DNA of 64,000 nt. It comes from Phlebotomus papatasi. Taxonomy: Eukaryota; Arthropoda; Insecta; Diptera; Psychodidae. Below, piece after piece: positions 59,204 to 64,000 of the stretch (its first letter is position 1; each line of letters opens with the position of its first letter). Position numbers and translations under genes: made by a program. Where the stretch lies: positions 26,660,001 through 26,724,000 of the forward strand of contig NC_077222.1 in assembly GCF_024763615.1 (NCBI RefSeq), in the 5' to 3' direction. The notes under the pieces were generated by a model. It saw only the letters and a list, made by a program, of their open reading frames with translations, had not been told where the DNA came from and did not search any database.

Positions 59204-59414
59204 GGGGACACTAGGCTTCCCCAAACATGGGATAGCACCAAACACTAATGTTTATTTCTAAAATACTTGGACTATCTCGATCATTTCTTCAATGGGCAAG
59301 GATTCCTATAATGCCTATAAATTTTTCTAAGTCTTGTCCTCTGAAGTCGAATATCTTATTAAGATTTCACAGTGCTTGGTGCTACCCTATGTTTCGTGCT
59401 GCCACAGTTTCCCC
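59204..59414. mobile_element. TA-MITE, GGGGACACTAGGC family
   Basis: A 211-bp element with imperfect inverse ends: GGGGACACTAGGCTTCCCC, AAACATGGGATAGCACC on the left; GGTGCTACCCTATGTTTCG, CACAGTTTCCCC on the right. Left flank TA, right flank AA. Confidence 0.7.
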
Positions 59415-62400
59415 AATTTAAGAATTATGCTGTATAATTTCAAATAGCCAATACCGGCCAATGCCCAAGGAAACCCGAAAGGACTTATTTAATTCGAATG
59501 TGATTCATATTCGTTAAAAAAAAGTATTAACGATAAATACACAAAATTGAACTCCATACTGTATTTTCAAATTTTTACAAATAACTACCGATAAAATATA
59601 TTTTGTTTAACAAATACAGGTTAAAAAAATGATATTACTTTCCCAGAAACAAGGTATAGAAATAAGCTAATTGAAACTATTTTCAAACTAATTAACCGCA
59701 CAATAAACTACTTCATCGCTATCAAAATTACTTATGATAGAAACATTTTAATCCGTTTTTGAATGTTATACTCGAAATGGATGTGCTAAAAACCTTTTGT
59801 AGTGTATGCAACAATTTTATCATATTACAACTTAGTTATTTGTACCATGATGAATCATAAGCTTCTGACTCTAATTAAACATTCCACCTGGAAAGTCTCC
59901 CCTTCAACCTGCTCGACCCGTAGCATCAAAGGGGAATTATGGGGTGAAATGTATCTCATGAAAATGCATTCAGGCATGTCGTAATCCCTCCACATCTCCT
60001 TTTTTTCTGGGGAACTGCTCCATGGCAACCAAAGACTTTTTCTCCCTCTAAATACACGATTTTTCGTAGATTATTCCAATCGATTTTTTTCCCTTTTTCT
60101 CACCCTCTATCTGTGACTTCCTGGCGAGATCGTGGTAGAAATTCTCATGACCTCTTGGCAGTCATAGATGAAATCTGTGGGCTATTCTCACGCCACTTCT
60201 CGGTGGAAGTTGAATCGCGATACTAAATTCCAGTCTCTGAAGTGGTTTCCTGGCATCTCCAGGAGTATTTATTTTCTGGGACCCCCGCGGAATACTGAAA
60301 GAATACCCTGTGGCGATGCTGTCGAATATCCCACCCGATCCAATCAAGTGTCCATAATTTGTGATCAAATGCAGAAGGAAAATACCTTCAACAATCACCT
60401 GGAAATGCCGGAGGGTGATCGTCTTGTACTCTGAGACACACAGCCATAAATTGATCGAAGCGGTCAAGTGGAAAGTGGGGTTAAATTTTCACTTTTCTCA
60501 CCCTCCGTTCCCCTTCACGAACCCCTCAGTCATGTGGAAAATTCAATTCAACAATTTCTCATTATGGACAAAATTAACTTTTACACCACTCTAAGGGAGG
60601 GTGAGAGATTTTCATGTTGACATCACCAGCACTTCATCATCAGAAACGAGCACAATTTAATCAAAATGCTGAACAAAAAGTCAAAAATTCAACGAATTTT
60701 CATATGGATTAAATCCCTTGTTAATTGCTAGTGAGTTTGTTCAGTGAGATGCTTGTCTCTCAAGGGTGATACTCTTGTATTCATCAAATCACGCTGAGAT
60801 TCACACGAAATTTCTTTTACAGGTAGGGGAAACTAGGCTACATGTTGCAAGGGCAATATTGGACATTATATTTCGACCTGATTACTAATAATGCTCATAT
60901 CTAAGGCTGTATTCCTTAATCTAACAACTCGATTTTGCATAATTTTTTTTATTATATTAGAGGGTAAAATTTAAAAATCCAAACAACGAATAATTCCGCA
61001 TAATTTGTAAGTTTGGACTTTGATAATCTTAGTCATCTTAGTGATATAGTCATGGATTTCTATACTATTTCACAGATTGTTAAATTCGTATTTATTAAGT
61101 TTTAAATGAACTGTCCGAACATTCAAAGATAATGTCTGGAATTTAAAATTTTACTCTGTATATAAATTTCGAGTTCTGTGCAACTTTTTAAAACATATCT
61201 GAAAATACAAAAAAAAATTGAACCGCTTTTTAAATAAATATATTCAGTAATGTTTTTTTTAAAGATTTGAGTTCGAAGAATGAAATATCGCAAAGATTAA
61301 TACCTTACCAAGAACTAAATTAGCCCCCAAATAAACTATTACAAATAAAGGTCTTAATTGACTTTTAAAATGGTTATATATTTGCAGGACTTCTGGAGGA
61401 TCCCTGAACCATTATCACTGTAACACTTTTATTTAAAGGGCCACTATGACCAAATAAAAAATGATTAAAAATTTTTAAGTAAGTCCGTATTGTCATCTCA
61501 GACCAGTATCTAAATCTAAATGGACAAAACTTTGGCATTATAAAGGTCCAGAGTTCGATACTATATAAAGCCCACGTCCAAGCATTTTTATTTAAGTATT
61601 TTAAGAGTAATTGCATCAAATCACTAATTTAGAGATTCTTGGTATCCTCAAAGATTGGTGAATTTTTTTTTCATTCAAACAAATCAAAACGATCGAATAA
61701 ATGAATCTTGATACGATTAAAATAACAAAAGAGACGATAACTATACAAAACATCACGCGTAAAAGAAAATGCTTTTAGCTGAGATTCCTTATTCCTTTTG
61801 ATTAATATTGCAGGAATTTATATTAAGGATCAGAAAAAAATTTATTGCTCCGTAAAAAATCGTAATTGTTAATAAAAAAATAATTTTTTTTTAATAGAAT
61901 TCTTACTATAAATTGTTTTAAAAAATTACTTTCAATTTTTAAATGGCTCTTTTAGTTTTTAATTGAAAATTCAGAACGAACTTACCAAAAAACTTTCACT
62001 AAGGATCACCATTATTATGATATTTTTCACACATTAAATTTTTTCCATTTTTTCTTTGTTGATACAAATATTTATGTTCCTTATGCTATCCAGAATATGA
62101 TTCTTATCGAAAAATGTTGAAAAATGCATCATTTTTTATAGAAAATAGCAAAAAATGTAAAGAAGAGTGGTATATTTCGGGACAGTTGTGAATTTCGGGA
62201 CAGACAAAAGTCGCTATTATGCAAATAAATTTCACCGAGCCTGATTTTTAACTTTAAGTAGAAGGTCTAAACTTCACTCTTTCATAAAATTTTGTTTAAA
62301 TTTCACTTGTAAAGTGAATCGAAAAAATAAGCAATATTTATTATTATTAAAGAGTTTTTGGAAAAATTGTGTGGTGTACCATTAAACTAAGATTAATCGC

Positions 62401-62546
62401 ATCGTTCCCAAATTATTCTTACGACAGATCATTTAGTGAATTTTTAAAATCAAAATAGATTGAGTAAATATTATAAATTTATTTGTCTGAGAATATGAGA
62501 TAAAACCCCGATTTCTCATCGACTGAAGAAAGTAAAAAAAAACGTA
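59415..62546. other. Noncoding stretch; 59.9-60.8 kb repeat-free
   Basis: From about 59880 to 60830 the sequence is complex and less AT-rich, with overlapping frames on both strands (60162-60467 minus, 60168-60434 plus) and no protein signature; possible conserved noncoding DNA. A lone MITE-like left end TA-GGGGAAACTAGGCTAC is at 60834. GAATTTCGGGACAG-like motifs repeat near 62180-62210. Confidence 0.3.
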
Positions 62547-62649
62547 GGGTAAGTGTGCCAAATTTCGGCATTGTTGCATACAAGCGTCAAAGTTTCAAGT
62601 TTGAAACGTAATATTTTAAATACAAATTGATTTTTTTAATTCTTTCTTC

Positions 62650-62847
62650 AGATTCCCCAGAAAAGCTATGCAAGCCATTGTGAGGAGACCTCGGCCTCGA
62701 GGCAGACCTAGGACAAGGTGGCTGAATCAAATTCAGAATCTTGCCTTGGAACGCCTCGGGATCGAACCCGAACATCTTCCTGAAGTGGCGGAGGATCGAC
62801 AAGCGTGGGCTGCTAATTTGGATGTCATGGGCCCGCGACCCCAATAG
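62650..62847 (+). pseudogene. C-terminal fragment of an endonuclease/reverse transcriptase ORF
   Basis: The frame reads RGRPRTRWLNQIQNLAL, then EVAEDRQAWAANLDVMGPR, and stops at TAG (62845-62847). The GRPRTRW...DR..W pattern is the usual C-terminal tail of insect non-LTR retrotransposon reverse transcriptases without an RNase H; I lean to an RTE-like or related clade but cannot prove it. No start and no catalytic domain. Confidence 0.75.
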
Positions 62848-62881
62848 GGATAAGCGGTTGAAAATGAATGAATGAATGAAT
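62650..62881 (+). mobile_element. 5'-truncated non-LTR retrotransposon 3' end, copy 1
   Basis: Only the last part of the ORF and a short tail are present, ending in (GAAT)4. An 11-bp target duplication ATTCTTTCTTC flanks it (62639-62649 and 62882-62892), inside MITE copy E. 5' truncation and a short repeat tail are usual for target-primed insertions. Confidence 0.85.
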
Positions 62882-63540
62882 ATTCTTTCTTCTGAAAGAG
62901 TGTTGCATGGAACCTTGTAAAGAGTCCACCGTCTTTATTTACTCTAAAATCATTCTTAATACATTTTAAAATGAATAAAAATATAAACATAGCTTTGGTA
63001 CCCTATTTCGGCCACCTTCATTCTCATAGTTCCTTGCCCTTTGGGAATTCTTCCAATATCTTTTTCACGTCATCTCGTTTGTCGTAGCTACATTTTTTGT
63101 TATTCTTTTGCATTGTATAATTTTTAGAGTACGTAAAATCTAAAAGTTCATGGAAATTCAAGGAACAAAAAAGGTGGCCGAAATTGCAAGCTGGCCGGAA
63201 TTAGGCACACTTACCCTATAAAAAATTAATATTTAGATTATTTCCATATGCTTCACCGTTAAGAAAACTCTAAGTTTTCGGATGAATCTCGGAAGAAATA
63301 TTTAGAAGAAAGTTACTGTTAATAAATCAGACCAATTCTTGTAAAGACTGGAGAATTTTACTGACCATAAAGACATCTTTTTGAATATTTAATCTCATAA
63401 AATATTTAAGTCTTATAACGTTTTGTGATTAGCTAATGTTTGGCTTAAATGCTTCGATCTACTTTAAAGAAGCATTGAGTAGACAATTTTTTTTAAACTC
63501 ATGAAATTTATAAATTGATTCTTTGATAAATTGATTTGAT

Positions 63541-63945
63541 CGAGACCTCGCCCTCTAGCTCTTTCGCGTCTTTAGGGTCATATATGACCCGGGGAAAAAG
63601 TTTCTTTTTGGCTATTTACATTAATTGAAATCTAACTGGAGTCTTGAGAAAATGAGCCAAGAATCTTATATCCTTCTATTATGATGTCGTGCACGAACAG
63701 ATAGATTTCAATTAATGTAAATACCCAAAAAAAAAAAAATTTTTTCCCCGAGTCATGACATTACCCTAAAGACGCGAAAGAGCTAGGCAGACCTACTGCA
63801 AGATGGCTGAATCAAATTCAGGACCTTGCCTTGGACCGTCGTGGGATTGAACCCGAACATCTTCCTGGAGTGATAGAAGATCGACAGGCCTGGGCTGCTA
63901 ATCTTGCTAAGCGGTTTAAAATGATTATGATGATGATTCTTATTG
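63541..63945 (+). mobile_element. Non-LTR retrotransposon 3' end, copy 2, split by a MITE
   Basis: Left piece 63541-63558 (CGAGACCTCGCCCTCTAG) and right piece 63783-63945 together align with copy 1 (GGCAGACCTA, AGATGGCTGAATCAAATTCAG, GAACCCGAACATCTTCCTG). The DVMGPRPQ-stop segment is deleted and the tail is ATGATTATGATGATGATT instead of GAAT units. Confidence 0.8.
63559..63782. mobile_element. CTCTTTCGCGTC-family MITE (224 bp) nested in the non-LTR copy
   Basis: Ends CTCTTTCGCGTC and GACGCGAAAGAG, flanked by CTAG on both sides (63555-63558, 63783-63786), so a 4-bp duplication but not TTAA. The left side holds GGGTCATATATGACCC (63575-63590); the right side has a decayed version. Interior arms pair around 63650. 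Confidence 0.85.
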
Positions 63946-64000
63946 TTTAGAAGTTAGTGGAAATAGCGATTTTCCTTGTATTTCAAGTTTTATGAAAATG

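Larger units (their letters stand above)
62547..63216. mobile_element. TA-MITE, GGGTAAGTGTGCC family, copy E, split by a non-LTR element
   Basis: Ends GGGTAAGTGTGCCAAATTTC and GGAATTAGGCACACTTACCC, flanked by TA. Without the 62650-62881 insert and one copy of its target duplication, it measures about 427 bp, like copies A and C. Confidence 0.85.

Noticed and set aside
1..64000. CRISPR arrays, prophage or bacterial operons
   Set aside because: No regularly spaced identical repeats and no prokaryotic coding layout; all repeats are eukaryotic transposons or simple repeats.

Overview
This is AT-rich eukaryotic DNA, almost certainly from an insect and most likely a dipteran. The evidence is a gene split by long spliceosomal introns (GT...AG, pyrimidine-rich acceptors), a coding sequence very close to Drosophila scarecrow (scro, the NKX2-1/NK2.1 homeobox gene), and a dense load of short inverted-repeat DNA transposons (MITEs), LTR and non-LTR retrotransposons. 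A nematoceran such as a sand fly is my guess; the sequence alone does not settle the species. There is no bacterial content, no operon, and no CRISPR array or rRNA.

Layout. 1-5.4 kb: a Ty3/gypsy LTR retrotransposon on the minus strand, its gag-pol frame open from about 3834 off the left edge, with a possible small 5' intron and a candidate LTR at 5095-5376. 5.4-15.2 kb: noncoding DNA, read as intron or upstream sequence of scro, with several MITEs and a hAT-like element. 15189-33888: three coding exons of scro on the plus strand (homeodomain residues 13-44; residues 45-60; the NK2-specific domain and C-terminus), separated by introns of 13.5 kb and 4.6 kb. The exon(s) for the N-terminus and homeodomain residues 1-12 are not in the window. 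The 13.5 kb intron holds a Tc1/mariner-derived palindrome with two 714-bp arms. 33.9-35.2 kb: probable 3' UTR with AATAAA signals. 35.2-64 kb: no convincing gene. It holds a mosaic of transposons, many nested, between stretches of noncoding sequence in which I see no coding signal.

The only host gene is scro, a transcription factor; the rest is mobile-element biology. Two broad groups of TA-flanked elements recur: several sequence families sharing a GGGGAA/GGGTAA/GGGGAG terminus, and families with CAGTG/CACTG-type mariner-like termini. TTAA-flanked elements (piggyBac-like and a CTCTTTCGCG-ended family), one TTA-flanked PIF/Harbinger-like element and one hAT-like element are also present. Nested copies can be ordered in time because related copies show the uninterrupted site. 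I found no clear new multi-gene system. The best candidates for something undescribed are the intronic long hairpin, the internally amplified 2.1 kb TA element, the possible gag intron, the shared-terminus TA families and the perfect-palindrome repeats of the CTCTTTCGCG family.
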